Source: Pelargonium x hortorum
Taxonomy: Eukaryota > Streptophyta > Magnoliopsida > Geraniales > Geraniaceae
Length of the DNA: 64,000 bases
Reading direction: 5' to 3'
Assembly: GCA_036897525.1 (NCBI GenBank)
Contig: JAYMTJ010000047.1
Location: forward strand, 19,874-83,873
Positions 1-12,081 of this stretch are shown in pieces. Numbering within the stretch: the stretch's first letter is position 1; each line of letters starts with the position of its first letter. The notes beneath the pieces were generated by a model. It saw only the letters and a list, made by a program, of their open reading frames with translations. It was not told where the DNA came from and searched no databases. A program made the translations under genes and the position numbers.

Positions 1-842
1 TCAATGCCTGCTGGAATTACAATAAGTTAATTAATTCTTCCTAATAGCTAGTGAAAGCTGTTCTTGCTAATGTCCTACTTTCACTTGCGAAGGTCCGGGT
101 TTCAAGAGCTTTCCAGGTGGATTTAAGGGAGAGTTGGCGGGTGTAATGCAGTGAGAATTGTAGAAGGGATACATTTTGAAACAAAGAGCTAGCCATTTCT
201 TTCATCTGAACAGTAAGACACCTCTATTAGCAACTACTGATGGTGCAAGTGTAGCTAACAGTTTTCTTGATTCTTTGTTGAAACTTTTCTACTATATAAT
301 AAAGATAGTGAACAACTGAATACACCACCTGCTAAACCTTGAACTGGAAAGCTGGTAACTATAATAACAACTCACATCCCGGTCTAGGTATTAGAAGAAA
401 AGAAAGGTATACAGAATAAGATAGCCTTGAGAAAGTGCACTGAAAAGGATCAATCAGACTTTGACTCTGACCACAAGCTAAAGCTTGCCTCTTCTTTCTT
501 AGCTGGTAATGGTTGTATTCCCGCTAAGAAGATTCCTATTTCATTAGCTACTAGGAAGGGACTCCTCTTCTCTCAAGGGAATATAACAAAGCCCAACTAG
601 AACAAAGAGGATTCTCTTCCTTGTATAGATAGTACTCTCCGAACTCATTCTCTCTATACTCAGTTTATCTTCCTTGCTATCCCAACTGTTAGAACAAGAT
701 TCACTTTCTTATGTTATCTGCGCTACAATTCCTAGAGTACTTCCTAAACGAATGAACTTGAAAGCAAGCAAAGGCAACCGCAAGGTTGAAGTCCTTTCCG
801 GTGCGGCTATCTCTAAGCTGTTCAATAGCAAGCTTTCAAGCT

Positions 843-857
843 CAAGCAAGCTTGCCT
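843..857. repeat. dispersed 15-bp direct repeat, copy 1
   Basis: CAAGCAAGCTTGCCT occurs here and at 8083-8097 in the same orientation. It contains the palindrome GCAAGCTTGC. The flanks differ after a base or two. Confidence 0.8.
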
Positions 858-3800
858 CAATTGACCAACTTTCAAGGTGCTTTCAATTAACAACTGCACA
901 GTATTGATAGTACTCTCCTACCTAGCTACACCGGACTGGCTGACAAGAGTGGGGGTTCTTAGTTATTTAGAAGTTACTTATTTCACTCTTTATTTGGAAG
1001 TTTATGATCTAGTATCAGGAGTCTTTATTGGCTCTATTTAACCTTCATGAGATGTATGAACAAGAGTCTCAGGATTTGTTTCATCTCTTATAGTCTCATA
1101 GTCATCATCAGTACTGTAGGATATTCGAAAGGTACAAGATCTCAAAAGTCAACATCAGCATAATCATTCAATGGAGGATATCTAGATACCAATACCAATT
1201 TTGGATTCGAACAACTCGTAGTATAAAATAAAAGTGTAAAAAAGCGGAGGAAATCTTGCACTTTACTCTAGACTCAAGGACTTACTTTATCAGGGGGACT
1301 TTTCTCTGGGAGCAAGGAATTCTAGTAGAGTGCATACCAAATCTAGGTAAAAATGAGAATTAGATGGATTGTCTGCAGCTCCTACAGGAACCCCGCATGA
1401 AATATGATATCTAGTTCTTTACTTATATAACTATAACAGTGAGAAACCCCTTTTCGGATAGGACGGGATACAATTCAGAATGTTCTCCTACTTTGTTTTA
1501 TCACCTTCTATCAAGAAATTCAAGGACAATGTAAACCTCTTCTATGAGTTTCAAAGCACTAACTAGCTGTCAATCAAATGGGGTCCCTAATAACCGTAAG
1601 CCTACTATGGGATTGTAGTTTTTCAAGATAAGAAATAATATATTTCAGCCAATCCGTAGCATAGAACATCTATTTGTGATTTTATTTAGTGTATTACTAA
1701 GAAAATATTCCAAACAAAGACTCAAGAATTGACTCTGATGTAAGCGGCAGGCGATCATAAAAAAGTGTTTTCCAATCCTTTTGTATCACTAACTTTTCCA
1801 GTAATTGCCTAGTTCTTTGTATAGAGTCAACCGGGTTCCCCCGTGTTAGATTCAAACAATCCAATCCGGTTTTCCATTAATCATGTGTATCCGATACTTT
1901 ATAAATAGAAATTAAGAAGACTAGAGCTTCACTGTTCCTTTCTATTACTATTCCTATTTCATCGAAGTAAAGTAAAGACCTCTCTAATGCTACAGATTTT
2001 AGGTAGCTAAGATAAAATGACATGAGTTTTTATAAGTGCCTCAGATATGTCAGTGTTATTACTAGGGCCGATTGCACTCTTGTAATACACGAAACTCCTA
2101 CTAAAAAAATGAATAGGAGAGAGTAAAGGAGTAATCCCTTTGAATAGAATCTAGAAAAAACTCGAGTTCTCGATTAAGCTTCGTAAATCGGTAGCTAAGT
2201 TCTATTATTTACAGGGATTTGGGTATACCAGCTGCAGAGCCTTAATTAATAACGAGGGGGTTCGCTCCATATAAAGCGATAAAAATCTATTACTAATCTT
2301 TATCTCGAAGTAACCCTTTTTAAGCTCTTCCAACTACAAAATGCATTGAAAGCAATACTATAACTTTGACACAAAAATGACAAGAAAGTCAGGATTGTGA
2401 AGTCTCTAACCAAAACAAAACATTGGAAGTGCCCTTTTTTCTTTTATTTAAAACTACTTAAATTAACACTTTCTAGTTCTAGTTATTTGCTGAACCGAAA
2501 TCCACTTTTTAGCCCGACTTCTCCGCTCCTATAATGAGAAAAACCCTCTAAAACGAAATACAAATTTGACAAGATGTCTCACTTGTACGAAACCCGTAAA
2601 TTCATGGATGGATATCTCTTGGCTAGCGGGCTCCTTCTATACTTTGTTCTTGGGATTGCACTTATGACTCATGACAGCATTAATAGGAAGAAACCAGGCT
2701 AACTATTTTTCATATCTGGTATCATTACAATAAATAGGTGCTTCTCAGTACTACATTGTAAGGGTTTCTAAATGTACAAGGTTCGAGTCGTATTATTTTT
2801 GAGTTGGTACTTCTTTGGAAGTTCTAGTATAAAGTACTGGTTTCTCCTGGATATTTGTAAAGGGAAGTTTTTTGAGTTATAAAGGTATAAAGGAAATCCT
2901 GACTCAAGGGCCTATAAAGGGGTATCAACACCTTATTAAGAGACCTCCAAATCGGATCCATTACCCTTAAGATTTAGAAAGTCTTTATATACAAGTAATA
3001 TATAAACTTTGTTCCTGAAGTTTAGTAATAAAGCCCAGAGATGCTATAGTAGGCGGCTATTAGGACTCAGTCATTTCGTACAAAGTGGAGAATCTAAGGG
3101 AATTCTAAGACTAGAAAGAGGACCCGGTTAAACATAAGCTAGTATTAAAAAACCAACTTTCTATTTCTAATATAAGGAAGGCTGCTAACTGCAAGAGGTG
3201 AATAAAGTCAAAGTCTAGCAGCTACTCGAGAGGTTCTAAGAATTCAAGTAGGAAAAGGTTTACTAAATCTAGGGGATTTGAGTCTTAGTATAGGGGAGTC
3301 GATTCTGTGCCACTAAAGTACTTAATTAAATATGTATAAGATTTCTTCTTAGTAAAGCATATAGTCATTACAAAGGGTTTCGGCCGCAGATCTAACTGAG
3401 GAATCTTAGGGTAATAAGGGGGAATAAAGTAATAAGCAATCCAACATTATATAGGAAATCGAACAAAACTTAACAAGGTCGCTAAGCTGGCAATAAAAAA
3501 GGCCATTCTAGATTAGAACTTCAGCATTGTTTAGTTTCATTTTTATTAGTTATCATCGGCCCTTTGGAAGTCTTTCTTACTCCTGAATTTCTTATTAGGG
3601 CTGCCATATAGGAAGAAAATGGAAGGAATTGCTTTTGTGTTCCTTATGTTTCCAGTTTCGGGTAGTGAAGTATAAGGGAGTTCTAAAGCTAGAGGTAATC
3701 CAACTCCTGTCTTAGTTACAGCAAGGAAGTCAAACTAAAGTAATACATCTCTTAAGGACGGTTCAGGTAGAAAGGCAAGCTTGTTTTTCTTCTTGTCCCT

Positions 3801-3890
3801 TGCCTGTTCCCAGTTAATAAAAGAGCAAGACTAGAAGGAATTGAGTCAATTTAGAAGCAAATAGCTAGTACCTGTACTCTTTCCCCTTTC

Positions 3891-3900
3891 CTGCGCGCAG
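3891..3900. repeat. 10-bp GC-rich palindrome
   Basis: CTGCGCGCAG is a perfect palindrome of 80 percent G+C in AT-rich DNA. Confidence 0.8.
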
Positions 3901-6900
3901 TTTATTCTTAAGTTTTTAAGTATATAAGTACATAGGAAACAACTATTCTATCCTTCATTTCCTCTAGAATCACTGGTAATTCTATAACTAAGTCAAAACT
4001 TCCCTTTCCTTTTATGTTTAGGTAAACCCGGTTATTAATAAAGACAGGTGCTTATAAAGTATAGTATATAGTAGAGAAGGAACCTAGCACAGGTCTAGCT
4101 CGTTAAAGTCTTCTTGTAAGAAAGAGGTTAGTTTCGTACAAATACAAAGTAACAGCAAAGTCTAGTTCAAAAGAAGAGACACCAAGTCATGAAGAAGAAT
4201 TGAGTCAATAAAGTCATGAAAGCCAAGATAAGAAAGATTAGGTAATATAAATATAGCTGAAGCTAAAGTAATTCTTACCTCTTTTTGTTAAATGTGAATG
4301 AAGTAACTAATCCTAGTTTTTCGGTACTACTAAATGAATAGAAAGTATAAAAAAAAAAACAAGGCTGGAAAAGTCCAGAACAGAAGACCTCTTTCATTTT
4401 GAAAGTTTAAAGGAATCTCTAATGCTTTTGGAAGTTCTAATGCTTATGCGGTGCCCGTTTTGTTTACTGATTACGAGGTATTTCAATACTCTTCTATTCT
4501 AGTTGAGGCAAAACTCTTGAGAACTTGTACATTTAGGTCTTTTGCTCGCAGTACCAACTTAACTTCCCGAATCTGTCCTTTTCGGTGCAGTATAAACCTC
4601 AATTGTCAAATTCTCGGAGACTTTGTCAAGGCTTTTCACGGGCTTTACTTGATACTTATTTATATACCTAGTAGTATATGAGGTTAATATGAGTTCCTAT
4701 TAGAAGGTACTTCTTTTTAATTACAAGAATTCCCTCTCAAGAGTAGGAGCTCGCTTGTGACACCGGTCTTTTCTAGACCTCCTACAATAAGCTAGGGCTT
4801 TAACAAGGACCCTCATAGATTATCAAGTACTCGAGGAAATATCCAAGAGCGGAAGATCCTTTGAAGTATAATCTTTTTAAGAAACCCTTTCCTATGTGAG
4901 CCCGTTTAATACTAAGGTTTAGCCTTTGTGACTCTTGATTACTACTGATAGTAAGCAGAAAATAGAGATAACTCCCTTTGAAATTGAAATAAATACAGAC
5001 CCCTTTTCATCAAAGAGGGAAAGTATGTCATTTCAGGGATACTCATTTTTTCATTTCTTTATTAGTTCAGAGGTTTTTCTGTGTTAGTTTCAAGAACCCT
5101 GTTTATATTAGGGTATTCCCGATTTTCTAGAAATACGATAATCAAGAGCCGAATCTTGCAAGACTAGTAGAGTAACCCGCTTGCTTTAGCACTGAATGTA
5201 CAATTATGCGTTCAACAATAAAACTTGGTATGGTCTAAGGGGTTACGTACAAGCTTTTCCTTAGTGACTCTTACCAATTCAAGACTCCCACTTTCGGATA
5301 GGTTTTCGAGCAACTTTTGGCAAGCTAAATCGCTGAGATTATATTAAAAAAACCATCACCAAGAGACCCAAGCCTATTTGTGAATGTAGTATATGCCTTA
5401 GGAGGTGCTTTTAATTCAACCGCAAGCCTTTGTTTATAAACGGAAGGGTTTGCCGAATTCTGGCATAAATAACTTTTTTTGTTTTGGTAGGTATATGGTT
5501 ACACTCTTGTTAAGTTACTTTTTTAAAACTAGCTAGAATTCTTTTAGTAATCCCGTCGGAATACATTTCTTATAAACCTGACTAGGAATTTTAGAAAGTG
5601 GTATTATAAGGACTACCGTCTATTCTATTGATCCCAGAGTTGTACGTTTTGAACCGCTTCTGAATATTTTTATAATTAAAACGAAGTCGAAATTCACACG
5701 GATGACAGGGGTTCCAGTACAGATCCACACCAAAGGAAATGAGTCTCGTACGCTTCTTGAAAAATAGATTATATAACAACCGGAACTCTTTAATCCTTTA
5801 AAATTTGACATGGAAATTCCCTCTATATACAATACATAAAGCTTACTTTACCCATCAGTGTAATAGGAAAAGTGTCATCTGAACTTTGCTTTTTTAAGAC
5901 TTCTATAAAGGTAAAATCATAGAAAGCATTTTACAGTTATACCAAAGAAAGCATAAGCTGAGTTGCCCGTCTAAAGAAGGGTGCTACAATTCGTGATTTA
6001 TTGCGGATCTAATTCCTTTAAAATAAATCCCAAAACTTTTTAAACAAAATAAAGTAGCGCATGTTATACTGAAACATCAACCTCTTAGGAAAGCCTTATT
6101 CAAAAAATCTTTAAGAGCTACTCACAGTCAAATAAAATGAAGGAACAAAAAGAAATAGAGGTGAAGTTTTTTGAGTAAGGGCCTCCTTCGTACAGTGCTG
6201 AATAAAACACGCGGGCTGCTTCCGTATAATATAGTTTTTAGCGTAAAGCTTTATCGGACCCATAAAGGATATCTTTTCTTATAGATTTCTACTTCGGAAG
6301 TACAAGGGTTTTTTAGATAAGTCCCTCAACTGAGGCTAAAAGCAAGGCACCCCTGAGTTCAAGTTCAAAATTTGCAAAAAATATGTTCTATTTGAATAGA
6401 CGAGTCTCGTGATGCCTTAAGTCTTTGCTTTTACAGTCATTTTCATAAGATGAGAACCCTTATACTTTATAAAGAAAATAAGGGAGGCCCTAAAGTTCTG
6501 ATCTTGCTGATGTGGGAATTTTCAGATCTATATTATATTGATAGAGACTAGATCAGTTAGGGCAAGTGGTTATGAGTGGTTTTGGTTTACACCTACTGAC
6601 AGTACCGACATTCAAAGGGCTTTCAATTAACTTGCTTGACCACCTTAAGAAGAAAGGGTTTAGCTGCGGAAAAGTAAGGAATTATGAGTTTGGCCACTGT
6701 AATTGGGTACATTAAAAGGACTTGCTTTACAAAGAAGAGAATCCATTTCTTTAGATGGAGTGGGTTGAGGTCTAGCTTCTAAGAAAATAGGGTATAGGTT
6801 ATAAGAATTCCTTCTAATATCTACAGGGTTTCTACTCTCATTACCGATAAGCACAAATAATACAAGAGAAATTCTCCTTAACAGGGGCACTATAACTCTA

Positions 6901-7400
6901 ATATATAATACATATTAGAATAAGAGCAAGAAATATACACTAGTAGCATTATAGGAGGACCTTCCAGCAAGGCTCTTCGCTCTTTTGGGTGTAGCTAAGT
7001 CTAGTTCAGTTCATAGTTCTACTCTTATCTTTGTAACAGTTTGCTAGAGGAGGATCTTAGTTTGGGAGTTAGAGAGTGCATTCTATTTGTTTGGTTTAAG
7101 GTGAGGGATTACCGGTTAGGAGGAATTACAGAGTTAGATTTCTTTTGTACCTAGGATTAAGAATTCAAGGGGTTATGAGTACAGTTCAGAGCAGAAGAAG
7201 AGGGATTACAGGTTTAGGAAGATGGCTAGAGCAGGTAGATTATGGTATCGCGCCGGTTAGCAAGAAGAGGCTGTTATAGTTTCGGAGGATAAGGGTTGGG
7301 TTCCTGCTGATAGTTAAGCGAAGATTTTCGGGAATATAATGAAAGAGTTTTAGTTCAAGTCGTAATACTTTTTTTTTGTATTTTTAGAGCCTATATTTCT

Positions 7401-10400
7401 TGATGTTGGTGTTGCTTTAGTGTGTAGTTTAACTACCATTAGACTACTAAATTACATTTCCTTCCCTTCACTACGTTGCAGTAGATGGATTCATGTATGT
7501 ACTTACAAGGTTATATCCTCCATAGCGATAAGCTACAAAGAGCAAGAGAGGCATTTTCCCTTAAGTAATAGGCTGCTAAAGTATATATAATAAGAATAAC
7601 AGCATTCTATCTAATTAAGAAGAGTAATACTAACTAATACAATAAGTCCAAGCAACAAGAACGAAAAAAAGGCATAAACCACTAAAATAATACTTACATT
7701 AGACAAAACTTCAGAGTCTCAACTTCCCGTAGCTGGAAAGGCTCCCTTCCTTTGGATGTATGGACTCTTTCGTTCGTTAGTATGCGCTTACCCTATTAAA
7801 TAATCAATCCTTTAGCATCAACATCGACTTGAACTTACTGGCTTATCCATTAGATCTGTTCACCTTTCGCTAACAAAGCAACAATTAATTCAGTCAGAGA
7901 GTTCCCAGGAATCCAAGAATACACTAGCTTTGAACTTCCCTCAATCAGAAGTCAGCTTTACCTAAATAGCTACACCAGCTATGTCAGCCTGGTTTCGAAC
8001 TTTTATGCATCTTCTCTAGCCTTTACGGATATATCGGATGACTCATCAGGACCTACTTACCAAGCATGAATACAAAGTGCTACAAGCAAGCTTGCCTAAA
8101 CTATCTATTCTATAAAATGGTATCTGCACTCCTTTACTTTACAGTCTATTTAGGAATCAAAGCTTTCTCTAGCATAGCTTCAAGATAAACTAACTTGCTT
8201 ACAAAGAACTAAGAGCTTGGGACTGCTAAACTAAAAAAGTGGACTGTCCTCTCAATCAAAGAGAATCTGTTACTCCTTAAGTCAAACTAACAAGACTAAA
8301 GTCTATAAGTAAGAAATTCTAAGAGCTTAACAAGAATATTATCCTCGATTATCCATTAGCTCCACAGGCTTTCCCTCAATACTGAAGTCTTCTTCTCTCC
8401 TTTGCCATCTATATCGGCCGTATGTATACAAAGAAAAAACTAAGACTCCTAAACCTGCTATACAGACTGGCTTTAGCTACAACTAAATAGCTTTGCTTTA
8501 CCTCTGGAAATAGAATCTGGTTTCCTATATCCATCCACTAAGAGAGAAGAGTCTATCTAATAAATCTTAGGTATACTCTCACAAAGACTAGATAATCAGG
8601 TTTCTACCCTCAATGTCTGCGCTACTTAGCAGCCAAGAACACAAAGCTACAATTCCTATAGAAAGTTAGAATACCTTACTTAATTATCCAGGAACTTCCT
8701 TTAAAGAATTCTGAATCTCTCTTATCCAGCTGCTGCACGCAAAGACGGAAACCCAAGGAATTTCCTTATTAGAATCTTTAACTCCTAAAGACCTCAATTC
8801 TGTACTCTAAGGAAAGAAAAGCTACACCTGCTATGCTAACAAAGACAAGACTATTAGCTCCTTCCTTAATCCCCCAATTCCTTCCAACCAAATACCCTAG
8901 AGATATAGACAATGGTAGTTCAGATTCAAAGTGTCTATTATCTAAGCGATTCTTAAAGCTGGAACTTCCTTGATTCAGAGTCCGGTTTAGAGTAAACTAT
9001 AACACTTAAAAAATCTAATAACAATTCTAATTCAATTAGAGATTCCCTTTTTTTAATGTCTAAATAAAGGTAATGAGGATATAGACACTCTAAAGCTACA
9101 CTGGAAAGGACTTCCCTTGCAAAGAAAGAAACCAATTAGCTACAAGAGCAGACTTATGTGTTTTACCTGAGGTAGGTCCTTACCCTAATAGAGTTTCCTA
9201 AACTATCAAGAACAAGTCAACTTTTACTACACGGAAAGCCACAAATGCAAAGAAACGGAATACATTTTGGAATTACACAGAATACAGATTAAGACAATTA
9301 TCGGAAGCTCTCAAGGAAACTAAGGACAGCTCTTCTTCCTTGCTTACAAGAACACAAGATAAATCAATCTAGCCTTTCAATGTCAACCAGTTTTCAATTA
9401 GGAATCAAGAATACATACAAATAGCAGCCAAAGACAAGAAAAAATACCAATTAGCACCCTCTGAGCTAAGCTCATGTATCATAAACTCCAGTAAAACTCT
9501 CATTTTAGGAATCTCAAGAAGGAGAAATTGAATTAGCTCAAGAGCAACCCTCCTCTAAATTTAGCCTTTATCCCATTAGATCGGAATCTTCTATCCGCTT
9601 AGGAATAAAGGTTTCTAGCTTCAGAGACAAGCACCTTTCCTTAAAAAGAAATAGAATCTACTCCTTTAGACCTAATAATGCAATACATTTACTCCTTGTT
9701 AAACTACAGGAACCTCTTTTAGTCTTTATTAGCATCAATACCTTTATAGATCGGAAACAGCCCAGCTTACAAAGAAAGAATCTGGTTTAAACACCTTTGC
9801 CTGCTATAAGGGATGCGCCTTGTTTCCACAACTCTTTAACTCGAGGCTTTACAAATATCTATCTATACAAACAACTCTGTTTTACTCAAAAAATTATAGT
9901 AGCTAATGTTCTCTTTCTTTTCCATTATCAAAGTTCGGTTAAGTTCCTCTTCAAAGAATTTTATTTAAGCCAGGTCGGTCAATCAAGTATCTAATAAAGG
10001 TAAAGGTTTATTCTTTCTTCAAGAATGTATCAGAAGTCAGGGTTTTGGTTTTATAGTAATAAGGTAAGCTATCAAAACAAAACAAAAAGGACTAAAAGAA
10101 CTTCTTTTTTGAAAGAAAGCCTAAATTTTTTAGGAGAGATCGAATTTGTATAATAATAATAGAAGCCCTATATTTAAGAAAAGTGGGTCCTCTATTGTAT
10201 TGATAATGATGGAATCTTTCCTTTAGTATTTATTAGATAACACTGGGCGCTCCTCCTATCTCGATATATAAGTGAGTTCTATTAAAGTTTTAGTGGTTAA
10301 CTTCAGGAATATACTAAAAGAGAGTCCTTATGCTTTGAGATATGGGTATATATATAAAAGCACACCTTATTATTTTATTATTAAATGGATTACCATTAGA

Positions 10401-11739
10401 GCTATCTTTTAATTACATTTTTTTTTTCTAAAGTAAAGCCGGTTTATTATATTCTCATTCATTACTTTGCGAACTTCTATGAGAGACTTTTCCTTTTGTT
10501 ATCGAGTATAGAGTAATTGGGTCCGCTTTGGATGGGCCCTTATAAGTTAAGTTTGGGTTTTGACTCTTTTCTTTAGCAGTAGCTGGAAACTGTAGAGAAG
10601 AGAAGCGCCTTCCCCTATTAAAATTGACTGAATAGCCAGGAAGTGTGCCCTTACTAATCAGTGTTAGTTCCTAGCTGTAATATAATAAAACCAAAGAGCT
10701 TGTGTCCAGAATAAGGTAATTTATATCCCTCCAAAAAGAAAGTAACCCGGTAAACTACTTACCGGATTGAGCCACAGAAATCCCTTGAAGAAACTGTGAC
10801 ATACAAAAACTACTAGTTATCCCTGAATTATAAAGGGCCTAGAGCTATAGGGTATAGGTTTATACTAGGAGCTCCTCAAAATATCAAGTGGGACCGGGGT
10901 CACTATACCGCTATATTAATATTAAAAGGAAACTCTATAAATACGAAAGTCAAGGGACTTAGAATCATACTTAAGCATCGCAGGCATGTGCTTAATTCAT
11001 TCTGCAGCATGGGAAGTCTCACAAAGGTAACAACAGAGCTATTAAATTAAGAAGATAAATAGCTAGCAAAAAAAGAGAACTAGATTCTGGTTTACCTTGC
11101 TTTATTACTTTATTAAAATTAAAGAACTTCTTTATGTAAATTCTCAAACTAAAGGTAGTAAGTAATGTAATCATTACCATAAAATTTAAGTGGACCTTTT
11201 CTACTTGTATACTTTTAGTAAGTCATACGACCCGGATCTCAAAATTCTCATAAAGAGATGAAAATCACTTAGATAAACTTGACTCTTAAAACTCAGTTTA
11301 AGGAACTTTAGAAAAGGTAGTAGGTAAACCTCAATTCGGGATTTGTATGCAACTGGGTCTGCTTGCCCTGAAATTAATAAAAACTTAAGCACTTAAAAAA
11401 ACCTATTACAAGAATCTACCAACAAGGCGGGTAATTCTAGAATATGAGTTCCATTTTATGCACTTCAAGATATTGGTGGACCCCTTAAGGTCGATAAAAA
11501 GAAAACTCCTTTACCCAATAGCGCGGTTTTCCCAGAATCCTATACAAAATATCCCTGTTAAAGCAAGCTTTCACACAAAAAATACAAGAGAACTTAATCC
11601 CTTAGAAAAAAAACAAAAGTAACTCTTTCTTAAAGCAATCGAAGTTAGGAAACTTCTTGGATATACTTATCATGCAACGCCGGTAAAAGAATTTCTACTT
11701 GAAATACAGAATACAGTAATGTGCAGTCCCCTTTTCTAA
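7401..11739. other. noncoding stretch upstream of nad4L
   Basis: No gene recognised. From about 7.7 to 9.9 kb the texture differs from the flanks: fewer long A/T runs and fewer G-run/C-run palindromes, with recurring short words such as TACAAAGAA (8201, 9767) and two similar stretches, GCTACACCAGCTATG near 7969 and GCTACACCTGCTATG near 8821. From about 10.0 kb, A/T runs and GC-core palindromes return (GGGCCC at 10534). Neither atp4 nor any other usual nad4L partner is seen, and no promoter motif could be assigned. Confidence 0.7.
8083..8097. repeat. dispersed 15-bp direct repeat, copy 2
   Basis: Identical to 843-857 over 15 bases (CAAGCAAGCTTGCCT). It lies inside the palindrome-poor 7.7-9.9 kb segment. 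Confidence 0.8.
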
Positions 11740-11778
11740 CATTTGAATTTGTCCTCTAATTTACAACCTCATCAAGGA

Positions 11779-12081
11779 ATGGATCCTATACAGTATCTTA
11801 CTTTTGCTATTCTTATCTTTCTAATAGGTATCTGGGGAATCCTACTTAACAGAAGGAACATTCTCATCATGCTGATGTCTATCGAACTCATGCTATTAGC
11901 TGTCAATTTCAACTTCTTAGTCTTTTCTGTTTCCTTAGACGATATGATGGGGCAGATCTTCGCCCTAATGGTTTTAACAGTAGCAGCAGCCGAATCGGCT
12001 ATTGGATTAGCTATCTTCGTGATTACCTTTCGTGTCAGAGGAACAATTGCAGTAGAATTTATTAATAGTATCCAGGGTTAA
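11779..12081 (+). CDS. nad4L: NADH dehydrogenase subunit 4L (mitochondrial complex I)
   Basis: Small membrane subunit of respiratory complex I (homologue of bacterial NuoK), part of the proton-translocating arm in the inner mitochondrial membrane. The 100-residue product has the usual family length and three hydrophobic segments (about residues 4-24, 28-50 and 58-84). Glu36 (MSIELML) and Glu72 ([10 protein letters not shown]) sit at the two membrane glutamates important for proton transfer in NuoK. The C-terminus [17 protein letters not shown] is the seed-plant form. The ATG at 11779 is chosen because it gives the conserved start MDPIQYLTF; the frame stays open upstream to a TAA at 11737, with a TTG at 11743 that would add 12 unconserved residues. 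Many angiosperms encode this start as ACG and edit it; here it is a genomic ATG, and W19, L37 and L66 are also encoded directly. The usual angiosperm neighbour atp4 is not seen nearby. Identity is certain; whether the copy is mitochondrial rather than a transferred edited copy is inferred from context. Confidence 0.97.
   Translation: MDPIQYLTFAILIFLIGIWGILLNRRNILIMLMSIELMLLAVNFNFLVFSVSLDDMMGQIFALMVLTVAAAESAIGLAIFVITFRVRGTIAVEFINSIQG

Larger units (their letters stand above)
1..7400. other. noncoding, no recognisable gene
   Basis: No protein, rRNA, tRNA or intron core is recognisable on either strand. Open frames here are under 80 codons and look random. Contents seen: the 15-base sequence at 843-857 that recurs at 8083, the perfect palindrome CTGCGCGCAG at 3891-3900, GGGGTCCC at 1580-1587, a GGATCC near 2954, and an 11-base A run near 4350. 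Confidence 0.75.
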
